Source of the DNA: an uncultured Ruminococcus sp.
GTDB lineage: Bacteria; Bacillota; Clostridia; Oscillospirales; Acutalibacteraceae
Assembly (NCBI GenBank): GCA_902762375.1
Contig: CACWNY010000005.1
Span: 1-63,739 of the forward strand
Length of the DNA: 63,739 nucleotides
Direction of reading: 5' to 3'
Position numbers and translations under genes: made by a program. Each line of letters begins with the position of its first letter. Position 1 is the stretch's first letter. Below the pieces are notes generated by a model, which searched no databases, had not been told where the DNA came from, and worked only from the letters and a program-made list of their open reading frames with translations. Shown here in pieces: positions 25,931-34,290 of this stretch.

Positions 25931-27370
25931 ATGAAAGAATTAAGAAAATTCGATACTAAAGTACAAAATTTGAAATATAAAGTTTTGCGTGAAGTAGCAA
26001 GACAGGCGTGGAATGATACGCTTTTAGAAAATGTACTTGACATTCCTAAAATCATCGTACCGGGAAAGACACCTACTATGCGTTGTTGTGTTTATAAAGA
26101 AAGAGCCATTCTGGCAGAAAGAGTCAAACTGGCGATGGGTGGTAATAAAGAAAATCCTAATGTTATTGAAGTGATTGACATTGCTTGTGACGAATGTCCT
26201 GCTGCGGGATATGAAGTAACCGATTCTTGCAGAGGTTGTCTTGCTCACCGTTGCGAAGATGTTTGTCCGAAAGGGGCTATCTCCTTTGACCACAATCATG
26301 TCGCCCATATCGACAAAAGTAAATGTATAGAATGTGGACAATGTTCCAAAGTATGCCCTTATTCGGCTATTGTCAACCGTTGCCGTCCTTGTCAGAATGC
26401 GTGCAAAATCAAGGCGATTTCCATCAATGACGAACAGGCGGCTTGTATTGACAATGAAAAATGTATTTCTTGTGGTGCGTGTGTTTATCAGTGTCCGTTC
26501 GGGGCAATTATGGATAAATCCTATATTCTTAATGTTATTGATATTTTGCGTGCCGATGAAAAGGAGAAAAGCCATCAGGTTTATGCTGTAGTTGCTCCGT
26601 CTATTGCTAGTCAGTTTAAATATGCTAAGTTAGGTCAGGTTATCAGCGGACTGAAAGAACTTGGTTTCCATACGGTTGTAGAGGCGGCACTTGGTGCGGA
26701 TATGGTAGCTTATGCAGAGGCAAAAGAACTTACCGAAAAAGGGTTTCTGACAAGTTCATGTTGTCCTGCTTTTGTATCGTATATCAAAAGTGCTTTTCCT
26801 ACATTGGTACCCCATATCTCACATAATCTTTCTCCTATGGCTACCATTGCCAAATATATCAAAGATACTACCCCGAATGCGAAAATTGTCTTTGTAGGAC
26901 CTTGTACAGCGAAAAAGGCAGAAATCAAACTTGATAGTGTAAAACCTTATGTGGACGCTGTTATTACCTTTGAAGAACTTCAGGCATTATTTGACAGCCG
27001 TGATATCGATATTACTCAACTTGAAGAAGATAAACTGGATAATGCTTCTTATTTCGGCAGAATATTTGCCCGTAGCGGAGGTCTGGCAGATGCAGTTGCT
27101 CAAAGTCTGAAAGAACAAGGTCTTGACGATTTCAGGCTGGAGGCTTGTTCCTGTGACGGAATAGAACAATGCAAAATTGCCCTCACCAAAAAGAAAGTCA
27201 ACCGACAAAGTGCAAACTTCATTGAAGGCATGGCTTGTGAAGGTGGTTGTATAGGCGGTGCGGGTTGTCTGACACATGGCGATAAAAATAAAGCACAGGT
27301 CGATAAATACGGTAAAGAAGCTATGGAAAAAACAATCTCTGACGCTATAGCTGTCTGGAACAACCACTAA
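25931..27370 (+). CDS. Monomeric [FeFe] hydrogenase (group B-like)
   Basis: Likely couples ferredoxin oxidation to H2 formation in fermentation. The 479 residues have a cysteine-rich N-terminal half with several ferredoxin-like clusters (CIECGQCSKVCP, CRPCQNAC, CISCGACVYQCP) and the C-terminal H-cluster domain: L1 SSCCPAF (for TSCCPGW), L2 PCTAKKAE, L3 GMACEGGCIGGAG (for MACPGGC). The altered L1 and L3 fit the less-studied group B rather than classical HydA. I preferred ATG 25931 (AGAGGGAG upstream) over an in-frame GTG at 25910. Maturases HydEFG are not in the window. Confidence 0.88.
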   Translation: MKELRKFDTKVQNLKYKVLREVARQAWNDTLLENVLDIPKIIVPGKTPTMRCCVYKERAILAERVKLAMGGNKENPNVIEVIDIACDECPAAGYEVTDSCRGCLAHRCEDVCPKGAISFDHNHVAHIDKSKCIECGQCSKVCPYSAIVNRCRPCQNACKIKAISINDEQAACIDNEKCISCGACVYQCPFGAIMDKSYILNVIDILRADEKEKSHQVYAVVAPSIASQFKYAKLGQVISGLKELGFHTVVEAALGADMVAYAEAKELTEKGFLTSSCCPAFVSYIKSAFPTLVPHISHNLSPMATIAKYIKDTTPNAKIVFVGPCTAKKAEIKLDSVKPYVDAVITFEELQALFDSRDIDITQLEEDKLDNASYFGRIFARSGGLADAVAQSLKEQGLDDFRLEACSCDGIEQCKIALTKKKVNRQSANFIEGMACEGGCIGGAGCLTHGDKNKAQVDKYGKEAMEKTISDAIAVWNNH

Positions 27371-27466
27371 TCTGTCTGAACATAACCTATCTGTTTTCGG
27401 CAAAATTTCATCTTTTTTGCGTAAAGTAAAATTGATGGAATTTTGTCGATTATCTTGTAAAAACGA

Positions 27467-27495
27467 TTGCTATTCTTTCGGATATCCGCTATAAT
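27467..27495 (+). promoter_or_regulatory. Promoter of cstA
   Basis: TTGCTA (27467-27472), 17 bp, TATAAT (27490-27495), 36 bp before the start. Confidence 0.7.
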
Positions 27496-27531
27496 GGAAA
27501 TAACAATAAATATTCTGAAAGAAGTGATAAA

Positions 27532-28971
27532 ATGATTTCGATGTTAATTTCTTTTGTTGTATTGATTATTGGTTATCTTGTATACGGAAAAATAACAGAG
27601 AAAATTTTTGCTCCTGACGACCGACAGACACCGGCTATTGCTATTAATGACGGTGTAGACTGTGTGCCAATGAAAACATGGAAAGCATTTTTGGTACAGC
27701 TATTAAATATTGCTGGTACGGGACCTATCTTTGGTGCATTGATGGGTGCAGTATTTGGACCTATTGTATTTTTATGGATTGTTTTCGGTTCTATTTTAGG
27801 CGGTGCGGTACATGATTATATGTCAGGCATGATTAGTTCACGACATAAGGGAGCTTCTGTTGCGGAATTGTCGGGAACATATCTTGGCAAAGTTGCCAAA
27901 TGGATTATGCGTATATTTTCAGTAATATTGTTGGTACTGTGCGGTGTAGTATTTGTCACAAGTCCTGCAGGACTGCTGGAAAAACTTACTCCCGACTGGA
28001 TGAATGGTATCTTCTGGACGATTGTTATTTTATCGTACTATCTGTTGGCTACACTTTTGCCGATAGACAAACTGATTGGTAAATTATATCCTGTATTTGG
28101 GGTATTACTGATTGTCATGGCAGTGGCAGTAATTGGGGGTGTTTTGTTTTCAGGGGGGAAATATACTATTCCTGAAATTTCTTTTGAAAATATTCACCCT
28201 GATAATACACCTGTATGGCCGTATATGTTCATTACAGTTGCCTGTGGTGCTGTATCAGGATTTCATGCTACGCAGTCGCCGATGGTAGCAAAGTGTATTA
28301 CTTCCGAAAAAGTTGGCAAAAAAATCTTTTATGGGGCGATGATTAGTGAAGCGATTATTGCTCTGGTCTGGGCAGCCGCAGGTGTTTCTTTTTACGGTGG
28401 TACTCAGTTACTTAATGAAGCCTTAAAAAACGGTGCTTCCAATGTAGTTTATGAAATCTCTACAGGTGTATTGGGTGTATTCGGAGGTGTTCTTGCTGTA
28501 GCCGGTGTTATTGTCTGTCCGATTACTTCAGGTGATACTGCATTCCGAAGTGCAAGACTGATTCTTGCAGAAACTTTTAAACTGGACCAGAAACCGATGA
28601 AAAACCGTTTGCTGATTACTGTTCCGCTTTTGGTGGTGGGCGGATTTCTGACATGGTTTGCTGTTGTGGATGACAACGGTTTTCAGATTATCTGGAGATA
28701 TTTCTCATGGAGTAACCAGACCTTAGCTATGATTGCGTTATGGGTATCTACAGCATATCTTTTAAAAAAAGGAAAATTCCGTTATGGGTCTTTGCTGACA
28801 GCGCTTCCTGCTACATTCATGTCAGCAGTCAGTATGACCTATATTCTGACTGCTCAGGAAGGTTTTCGTTTTTCCCAGAATATAGCTTATCCCATAGGAG
28901 TGGCATTTGCTATTATATTGTTGATGATTTATGTTGTATTCTTATACCGATATTCACGGTTCAAGGGCTGA
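27532..28971 (+). CDS. cstA: CstA-family carbon starvation protein (peptide/pyruvate transporter)
   Basis: Integral membrane transporter; characterised CstA members import peptides or pyruvate. The 479-residue protein is the short form, with about 13 hydrophobic helices and family motifs TWKAFLVQLLNIAGTGPIFG, GAVHDYMSGMISSRHKG, FHATQSPMVAKC and CPITSGDTAFRSARL. Its last residues FKG and the stop codon are supplied by a MITE-1 copy (TTCAAGGGCTGA), so the original C-terminus has been replaced or trimmed. Monocistronic. Confidence 0.92.
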   Translation: MISMLISFVVLIIGYLVYGKITEKIFAPDDRQTPAIAINDGVDCVPMKTWKAFLVQLLNIAGTGPIFGALMGAVFGPIVFLWIVFGSILGGAVHDYMSGMISSRHKGASVAELSGTYLGKVAKWIMRIFSVILLVLCGVVFVTSPAGLLEKLTPDWMNGIFWTIVILSYYLLATLLPIDKLIGKLYPVFGVLLIVMAVAVIGGVLFSGGKYTIPEISFENIHPDNTPVWPYMFITVACGAVSGFHATQSPMVAKCITSEKVGKKIFYGAMISEAIIALVWAAAGVSFYGGTQLLNEALKNGASNVVYEISTGVLGVFGGVLAVAGVIVCPITSGDTAFRSARLILAETFKLDQKPMKNRLLITVPLLVVGGFLTWFAVVDDNGFQIIWRYFSWSNQTLAMIALWVSTAYLLKKGKFRYGSLLTALPATFMSAVSMTYILTAQEGFRFSQNIAYPIGVAFAIILLMIYVVFLYRYSRFKG

Positions 28972-29052
28972 CGCCTTTGAAAATCCTGCTAAGGGGCTTT
29001 GCTCCTTAACCCCACCACTTTTTGAAAAAAATGGACAAAAACTTTTCTGGTT
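28962..29052 (+). repeat. MITE-1 repeat copy overlapping the cstA 3' end
   Basis: Starts inside cstA at TTCAAGGGCTGACGCCTTTG and continues with AAGGGGC/GCTCCTT and CCACTTTTT/AAAAAATGG, ending near TTCACTGCATTGGG. The usual GGCTGCCGCC is GGCTGACGCC here, which creates the stop. Confidence 0.8.
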
Positions 29053-29093
29053 CACTGCATTGGGAGATTTTTTACAGCAAGGAGAGAAATATT

Positions 29094-30623
29094 ATGGTAT
29101 GTTGCAGTAACAGTATGGGAATATTCGGGTTACAGACCTTCAAGGTGAAAGTAGAAGCCGATGTTTCAGATGGCTTTCCGTCATTTGATATTGTGGGGTT
29201 GCCCGATACTGCTGTTAAAGAATCCAGAGATAGAGTGCGTTCCGCAATGAAAAACAATGGATTTGACTTTCCTGACGGAAAAATCACGGTTAATCTTGCT
29301 CCTGCTGATGTGCGGAAAGAGGGGTCAGTTTATGACTTACCGATTTTAATGGCACTGTTAAAATATTCAGGCGTTATCCAGAAAGATATCAGCGACAGTG
29401 TTTTTGTGGGGGAATTATCCTTGTCAGGAGATATCTGTGGTATACATGGTATCTTACCTATGGTCATTCAGGCGAAAGAGTATGGATTTAAAAATATCTT
29501 TATTCCCTTTGAAAATCAGAATGAGGGTGCTGTTATTGAGGGAATTAATGTTTTCGGTGTACATAATATCAGTGATATTTTCCTTCACTTTAACGGCAAA
29601 ACAACTTTACAATCTGCTGTCTACAAAGCATTGTCTGTTAATAAAGAAGAAATGTTTGTCCCTGATTTTTGTCAGGTAAAAGGACAGTTCGCCGCTAAAA
29701 GAGCTGTTGAGATTGCTGCCGCTGGTATGCACAATCTGTTGCTTATCGGGTCACCCGGTTCGGGAAAAAGTATGATTGCCAAAAGAATACCTTCTATTTT
29801 GCCTGATATGACTTTTGAAGAATCTGTGGAAACCACTAAAATTTATTCTGTATCAGGCAAGCTGGCTGAAAATCAAGGACTGGTTACAACAAGACCTTTT
29901 CGCTCACCACATCATACCATTTCTATGGCAGGACTTTCGGGAGGCGGTACTATTCCCAAACCTGGAGAAGTTTCTTTGGCACATAACGGAGTATTATTTC
30001 TTGATGAATTACCTGAATTTTCCAAATCTTCTCTGGAAGTGTTACGGCAACCTGTGGAAGACGGCAAAATTACTTTATCCAGAGTAAGTGGAACAATCGC
30101 TTATCCGTGTAATATTATGCTTGTTGTGGCGATGAACCCTTGTCCGTGTGGATATTTTGGCAGTGGTCAGCGAAAATGTATCTGTACAAAGAAAAAAGTG
30201 ATGAATTATCTGGGGAAAGTTTCAGGGCCTTTGCTGGACAGGATTGATATTCAGGTGGAAGTTTCTCCTGTGGACTTCAAGTCCCTTAACTCCCGACAAC
30301 AGGCGGAAACTTCTGCTGAAATCAAAAAAAGAGTAAATAATGCCAGATTAATTCAGACCCAACGCTTTAAAGATACATCTGTTACCTGTAATGCGAAAAT
30401 CAGTGCCGGTATGGTCAATCAATATTGCGTGATGGACGACAATGCCAAAAATATGTTAGAGAAAGTCTTTGATGTACTGGGGCTTTCGGCAAGAGCTTAT
30501 GATAAAATCCTGAAAGTCGCCAGAACAATCGCTGATTTGGATAACAGCGATGTTATCCGACAACAGCATATCGCTGAAGCTGTCCAATACCGTAATCTGG
30601 ATAAAAAATACTGGCAAAATTAA
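29094..30623 (+). CDS. comM: YifB/ComM-family Mg-chelatase-like AAA+ ATPase
   Basis: AAA+ protein; ComM is a branch-migration helicase acting in natural transformation. The 509 residues have the N-terminal ChlI-like domain (GFPSFDIVGLPDTAVKESRDR marks it; core VGLPDTAVKE), Walker A GSPGSGKSM, Walker B LFLDELPEF, and the C-terminal NPCPCGYFG zinc-like segment. I chose ATG 29094 after AAGGAGAG; an upstream extension is MITE-derived. Confidence 0.93.
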   Translation: MVCCSNSMGIFGLQTFKVKVEADVSDGFPSFDIVGLPDTAVKESRDRVRSAMKNNGFDFPDGKITVNLAPADVRKEGSVYDLPILMALLKYSGVIQKDISDSVFVGELSLSGDICGIHGILPMVIQAKEYGFKNIFIPFENQNEGAVIEGINVFGVHNISDIFLHFNGKTTLQSAVYKALSVNKEEMFVPDFCQVKGQFAAKRAVEIAAAGMHNLLLIGSPGSGKSMIAKRIPSILPDMTFEESVETTKIYSVSGKLAENQGLVTTRPFRSPHHTISMAGLSGGGTIPKPGEVSLAHNGVLFLDELPEFSKSSLEVLRQPVEDGKITLSRVSGTIAYPCNIMLVVAMNPCPCGYFGSGQRKCICTKKKVMNYLGKVSGPLLDRIDIQVEVSPVDFKSLNSRQQAETSAEIKKRVNNARLIQTQRFKDTSVTCNAKISAGMVNQYCVMDDNAKNMLEKVFDVLGLSARAYDKILKVARTIADLDNSDVIRQQHIAEAVQYRNLDKKYWQN

Positions 30624-30707
30624 TGCTTTTCCCAATAAAATATTGTTACCTGAGCAGTTGGCATGATTTTCTGGAATGCGTAATGTGTAATGATAAAAAA
30701 CGACCTG

Positions 30708-30888
30708 TAGCTATGACAATTAAAAGTTTTTGTCGAACTTTTTTCAAAAAGTTCGTGGGGTCAAGGGGCAAAGCCCCTTGTGGGATTTTTAAGGGCGAAG
30801 CCCTTAAACTCAAACAAAATCTGCGTAAGCAGATTTTGTTAATAACTATTTGATTTTCAACTGCTCAGATAGAAATATTGTTATGCCT
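30708..30888 (-). repeat. MITE-1 repeat copy
   Basis: Reverse copy after comM: GAACTTTTT/AAAAAGTTC, AAGGGGC/GCCCCTT, AAGGGC/GCCCTT, the AAATCTGC/GCAGATTT palindrome and the outer end TTTTCAACTGCTCAGATAGA. The left outer end is missing. Confidence 0.85.
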
Positions 30889-30909
30889 GAACGAACAACA
30901 TTGCCTCTT

Positions 30910-30960
30910 GAGGACGATTGCCCGATAAAATACATTGTATTTTGTCGGGCAATCGTCCTC
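30910..30960. other. 51-bp near-perfect palindrome
   Basis: Two 25-bp arms (GAGGACGATTGCCCGA... and its complement) meet with a single central base; one position is a G:T wobble. No T-run follows on either strand. It is unlike the MITE-1 stems and has no second copy in the window. Confidence 0.75.
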
Positions 30961-31022
30961 CTCAGACACCACTCTTCCTATAAAAAAGACCTGACCCATT
31001 TTTACATATTGAGTTGTGGATA

Positions 31023-31051
31023 TTGACAATTTCGGAAGTTTGTATTAATAT
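31023..31051 (+). promoter_or_regulatory. Promoter of murA
   Basis: TTGACA (31023-31028), 17 bp, TAATAT (31046-31051). The leader to murA is about 125 nt. Confidence 0.7.
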
Positions 31052-31071
31052 ATAGACTAGGATTTCAGACC

Positions 31072-31128
31072 ATGAAATCAATGGCAAAATTTATGTTGAA
31101 ACAACAGGGAAGATTAATAGGAATTTGA
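31072..31128 (+). CDS. Possible 18-residue leader peptide before murA
   Basis: ATG at 31072 opens MKSMAKFMLKQQGRLIGI and stop, inside the murA leader, with a weak AGGA ten bases upstream. Its ATG lies in a GATTTCA/TGAAATC inverted repeat (31061-31079). The ORF is short enough to be chance. Confidence 0.25.
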   Translation: MKSMAKFMLKQQGRLIGI

Positions 31129-31183
31129 CAGATTTCAGCAAGAAAAGTGTCTGAAAATTGAAAATAAGGGGTGTGTTAATTCC

Positions 31184-32470
31184 TTGAGAAAATTTTTAAT
31201 AAAAGGAGGCAAGCCACTTTGTGGGGAAGTGAGTATAAGTGGTGCAAAAAATTCCGCTGTTGCTATTATTCCCGCAACAATACTTGCCGATTCGCCTTGC
31301 ATACTGGAAAACATTCCAGACATCAGCGATGTACAGGCGATGTTCGAAATATTGGAGCAGATGGGGGCAACAGTTGAACGACTGGATGCCACTACTTATA
31401 AGGTTGATGCAACTACAGTTACGATAACAAATGTTTTTTTTCCACAGGTAGGCAATATGCGAGCCTCCTATTATCTTTTAGGAGCATTGCTTGGGCAGAA
31501 ACATACTGCAAATGTATTAATGCCGGGCGGTTGCGAGTTCGGAGAAAGACCCATCAACTTACACTTGAAAGGCTTTAAATCTTTAGGAGCTGATTATTCT
31601 GTTTCAGGCGGTTTAAATGCTGTAATCTCCGTTCAGACCGAGAAACTGGTAGGCGGTTACATTTATATGGATGTTGTTTCTGTCGGAGCAACCATGAACA
31701 TCATGCTGGCAGCCGTCAAGGCAGAAGGAACAACCGTCATCGAAAACGCCGCAAGAGAACCTCATGTTGTAGATTTGGCAAACTTTCTGAACATGATGGG
31801 AGCTAATATCAAAGGAGCAGGTACAAGTACTGTCAAGATTACAGGTGTAAAGGAATTACATGGTGTAACCTATTCCATTATACCTGACCAGATAGAGGCA
31901 GGTACCTATATGACCGCCGTAGCCGCTACACATGGAACAGCTGTTATCAAAAACATTATCCCAAAACATCTGGAACCCATCTTCTCCAAACTTGTGGATA
32001 TGGGAATCAAAATCAGTATTAACTATGACGAAGACAGTATAACCGTAGATGCAACCGAAAAATTTCATGCTTGTGATGTTACCACTGCTCCTCATCCGGG
32101 ATTTCCCACTGATATGCAACCGCAGTTTGTGGTATTGCTGGCAATGGCAGAGGGTACAGGAATTATCCGTGAACAGGTATGGGAAAGCCGTTTTCAGTAT
32201 GTCAGTGAGCTACAGAAAACAGGTATGAATATTGTTATTCAAAGTGTGAAGAAAAAAGATGACTTTCTGCTGATACAAGGCGGTAAGAAACTTAAAGGAG
32301 CAGAGATGACCGCAACAGACCTCAGAGCAGGAGCCGCAATGATAATTGCCGCTTTGTGTACTGATGCAGAAAGTACAATTTCCAATATCAATTTCATTGA
32401 GCGTGGATATGACTGTGTGATTGAAAAATTCCGCAATCTTGGGGCAGATATTCAGCGAATTGAAGATTAA
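31184..32470 (+). CDS. murA: UDP-N-acetylglucosamine 1-carboxyvinyltransferase
   Basis: First committed step of peptidoglycan synthesis, transferring enolpyruvate from PEP to UDP-GlcNAc. The 428 residues have the substrate loop SGAKNSA, catalytic Cys117 in MPGGCEFGERP (so fosfomycin-sensitive in principle), and TDMQPQF. It begins with TTG at 31184, giving MRKFLIKGG as in the family, with an AAGGGGTG site somewhat far upstream. Confidence 0.95.
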   Translation: MRKFLIKGGKPLCGEVSISGAKNSAVAIIPATILADSPCILENIPDISDVQAMFEILEQMGATVERLDATTYKVDATTVTITNVFFPQVGNMRASYYLLGALLGQKHTANVLMPGGCEFGERPINLHLKGFKSLGADYSVSGGLNAVISVQTEKLVGGYIYMDVVSVGATMNIMLAAVKAEGTTVIENAAREPHVVDLANFLNMMGANIKGAGTSTVKITGVKELHGVTYSIIPDQIEAGTYMTAVAATHGTAVIKNIIPKHLEPIFSKLVDMGIKISINYDEDSITVDATEKFHACDVTTAPHPGFPTDMQPQFVVLLAMAEGTGIIREQVWESRFQYVSELQKTGMNIVIQSVKKKDDFLLIQGGKKLKGAEMTATDLRAGAAMIIAALCTDAESTISNINFIERGYDCVIEKFRNLGADIQRIED

Positions 32471-32476
32471 CGACCG

Positions 32477-32510
32477 ACAAGGCAGACAAATTTAAAAATG
32501 TCTGCCTTGT
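32477..32510 (+). terminator. Hairpin between murA and walJ
   Basis: Perfect 12-bp stem ACAAGGCAGACA / TGTCTGCCTTGT with a 10-nt loop, six bases after the murA stop. No T-run follows, so it may be a partial terminator or mRNA-stabilising hairpin rather than a full stop. Confidence 0.45.
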
Positions 32511-32551
32511 TGTCAATACTATAAAACCTTATCGGATGGTGTATAAGCAAT

Positions 32552-33343
32552 ATGTCAAAAGTATATCCGCTTTTCAGTGGAAGTAGGGGAAATTGTTACT
32601 GTATTACTTCGGGTAGTAGCAGTATTCTGATTGATGTAGGAAGAAGTGCCAGACAAATCGAACAATCCCTCAAAGATAATAATATAGATATACATACCAT
32701 AAAAGGTGTTTTTATCACACATGAACATACCGACCATATGAAAGGTGTTCGGGTACTGGCTTCAAAATACGGATTTCCAGTGTATGCTACACAAGGCACA
32801 CTGACAGAACTGGATAAAATACATCAGCTTGTTCCTGATAAATTCGAAAGTCACATCATCACTGATGGCACAGAAGTAGCAGGCATGACCGTCAAAACTT
32901 TTAAAACCAGTCACGATTGTTGTGAGAGTGTAGGCTATACGGTAGAAACCTCTAACAACCGAAAAGTTACTTTAGTGACAGATACAGGTTGTATTACTCC
33001 AGAAATCCGCCAGTCATTAAGCGGAAGTGATGTGGTGATTATTGAATCCAATCACGATGTCAATATGTTGCTCAACGGCAGATATCCTTATTCTTTGAAA
33101 AGGCGTATTCTTTCCAATTACGGACATATTTCCAACGATACTTGTTCACAGTTACTCCCCGAGCTTGTTAAGGAAGGAACTTCCCGAATAGTGCTTGCCC
33201 ATCTGAGCAAAGAAAATAATCTTCCTCAACTGGCATTACAATCGGCAAGATGTAGCTTGCAAAAAGAAAATATGAAAGAAAATATTGATTATACCCTGAC
33301 CGTTGCCAAAGAAATCGGTGACGGCAGTTATATTGTATTTTAG
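32552..33343 (+). CDS. walJ: WalJ/YycJ-type metallo-beta-lactamase-fold hydrolase
   Basis: 263-residue protein of the YycJ/WalJ group, reported as a possible exonuclease linked to cell-wall and DNA metabolism. The metal-binding signature THEHTDHMKG is present, followed by FKTSHDCCESVGY, LVTDTG and NYGHIS. Next to rlmH, as in many Firmicutes near the walRK locus; no walRK is in the window. Confidence 0.88.
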   Translation: MSKVYPLFSGSRGNCYCITSGSSSILIDVGRSARQIEQSLKDNNIDIHTIKGVFITHEHTDHMKGVRVLASKYGFPVYATQGTLTELDKIHQLVPDKFESHIITDGTEVAGMTVKTFKTSHDCCESVGYTVETSNNRKVTLVTDTGCITPEIRQSLSGSDVVIIESNHDVNMLLNGRYPYSLKRRILSNYGHISNDTCSQLLPELVKEGTSRIVLAHLSKENNLPQLALQSARCSLQKENMKENIDYTLTVAKEIGDGSYIVF

Positions 33344-33356
33344 ACAGGTGATAGAT

Positions 33357-33839
33357 TTGCTTTTTGTTCATATCATCAGCGTAGGAAAACTCAAAGAAAA
33401 ATACTGGAGTAATGCTATTGCCGAATATGAAAAACGACTGAAAATGTTCTGTCGTTTTAAAATTACCGAAGTGCAGGAAGAAAAAACTTTGAATATTCCT
33501 AATGATAGTCAGATTGCACACATTCTGGAAAAAGAAGGTAGTCGTATCGAAGGATATCTGGGAAAGAATGCGTATGTGATTGCTTTGTGTATTGAAGGAA
33601 AATTGTATTCGTCAACAGAAATGGCAGAGTTGTTTTCCAGAATTGCCATAGAGGGATATAGTGAGATAGATTTTATTATCGGTGGTTCATGGGGCATTGC
33701 CAAAGATATCAAACAGATGGCTCATTTAAAATTATCTATGTCAAAAATGACCTTTCCTCACCAACTGGCAAGAGTAATGCTCAGTGAACAAATTTACCGC
33801 TGTTTTCAGATAAACAGCGGTGGCAAATATCACAAGTAG
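33357..33839 (+). CDS. rlmH: 23S rRNA pseudouridine-1915 N3-methyltransferase
   Basis: SPOUT-family enzyme that methylates Psi1915 on 70S ribosomes. I chose the TTG at 33357 with AGGTGA just upstream, giving a 160-residue protein starting MLFVHIISVGKLKEKYW, the usual length. The SAM-binding knot contains DFIIGGSWGI, and the C-terminus ends GGKYHK as expected. A MITE-1 begins right at its stop codon. Confidence 0.93.
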   Translation: MLFVHIISVGKLKEKYWSNAIAEYEKRLKMFCRFKITEVQEEKTLNIPNDSQIAHILEKEGSRIEGYLGKNAYVIALCIEGKLYSSTEMAELFSRIAIEGYSEIDFIIGGSWGIAKDIKQMAHLKLSMSKMTFPHQLARVMLSEQIYRCFQINSGGKYHK

Positions 33840-34262
33840 TTAAAGGGTTACCGCCCTTTAAAATCCTGTTTCAAGGGTTGCACCCCCCTCAATCCTGCCC
33901 ACTTTTTTGAAAAAAAGTGGACAAAAAACTTTTTTGGCTCACTTCGTTCGGATTGTTTATCTAAGGTTTAGCTATGACAATTAAAAGTTTTTGTCGAACT
34001 TTTGAGGGCAAGTTCGTGGGGTTCAGGGCAATGTCATCAACTTAAGAAAAAAGCCTGTTTGAAATAATATATTGTTGTCATTCTGAGGAGTGAAAGCGAC
34101 GAAGAATCTTCAAAAGATTCCCGACGAAGAATCTTATTAAGATTCCTCACTATGTTCGGAATGACACTCTTAAGTTGATGACATTGCCCTGATAGGATTT
34201 TAAAGGGCAAAGTCCTTTAATGGATAAAATTCAAAACAAAATTTTCGCAAGAAAATTTTGAC
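33838..34262. repeat. MITE-1 compound copy interrupted by element-2
   Basis: Plus half (33838 to about 33935), the GGCTCACTTCGTTCGGA junction, and a reversed half that is broken at about 34029 in the loop of its GGGGC hairpin, resuming at about 34187 with GCCCTGATAGG and ending with an AAAATTTTC variant of the palindrome. Nested elements explain the 450-bp gene-free gap. Confidence 0.8.
34030..34185. mobile_element. Element-2 inserted into MITE-1
   Basis: About 156 bp with perfect terminal inverted repeats ATGTCATCAACTTAAGA / TCTTAAGTTGATGACAT. The interior holds CATTCTGAGGAGTGAAAGCG, AATCTTCAAAAGATT and CCTCACTATGTTCGGAATGA. Including the flanking hairpin arms of MITE-1, the perfect inverted repeat is 24 bp long (34024-34047 and 34168-34191). 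No transposase is encoded. Confidence 0.75.
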
Positions 34263-34290
34263 AGATTTATATAAGGAGAATTTCATAGCT

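Noticed and set aside
30623..30853. 76-residue ORF ending in a KAPCGIFKGEALKLKQ-like sequence
   Set aside because: It is translated MITE-1 sequence. The same peptide pieces recur wherever the repeat occurs (25192, 25629, 51497, 62744).
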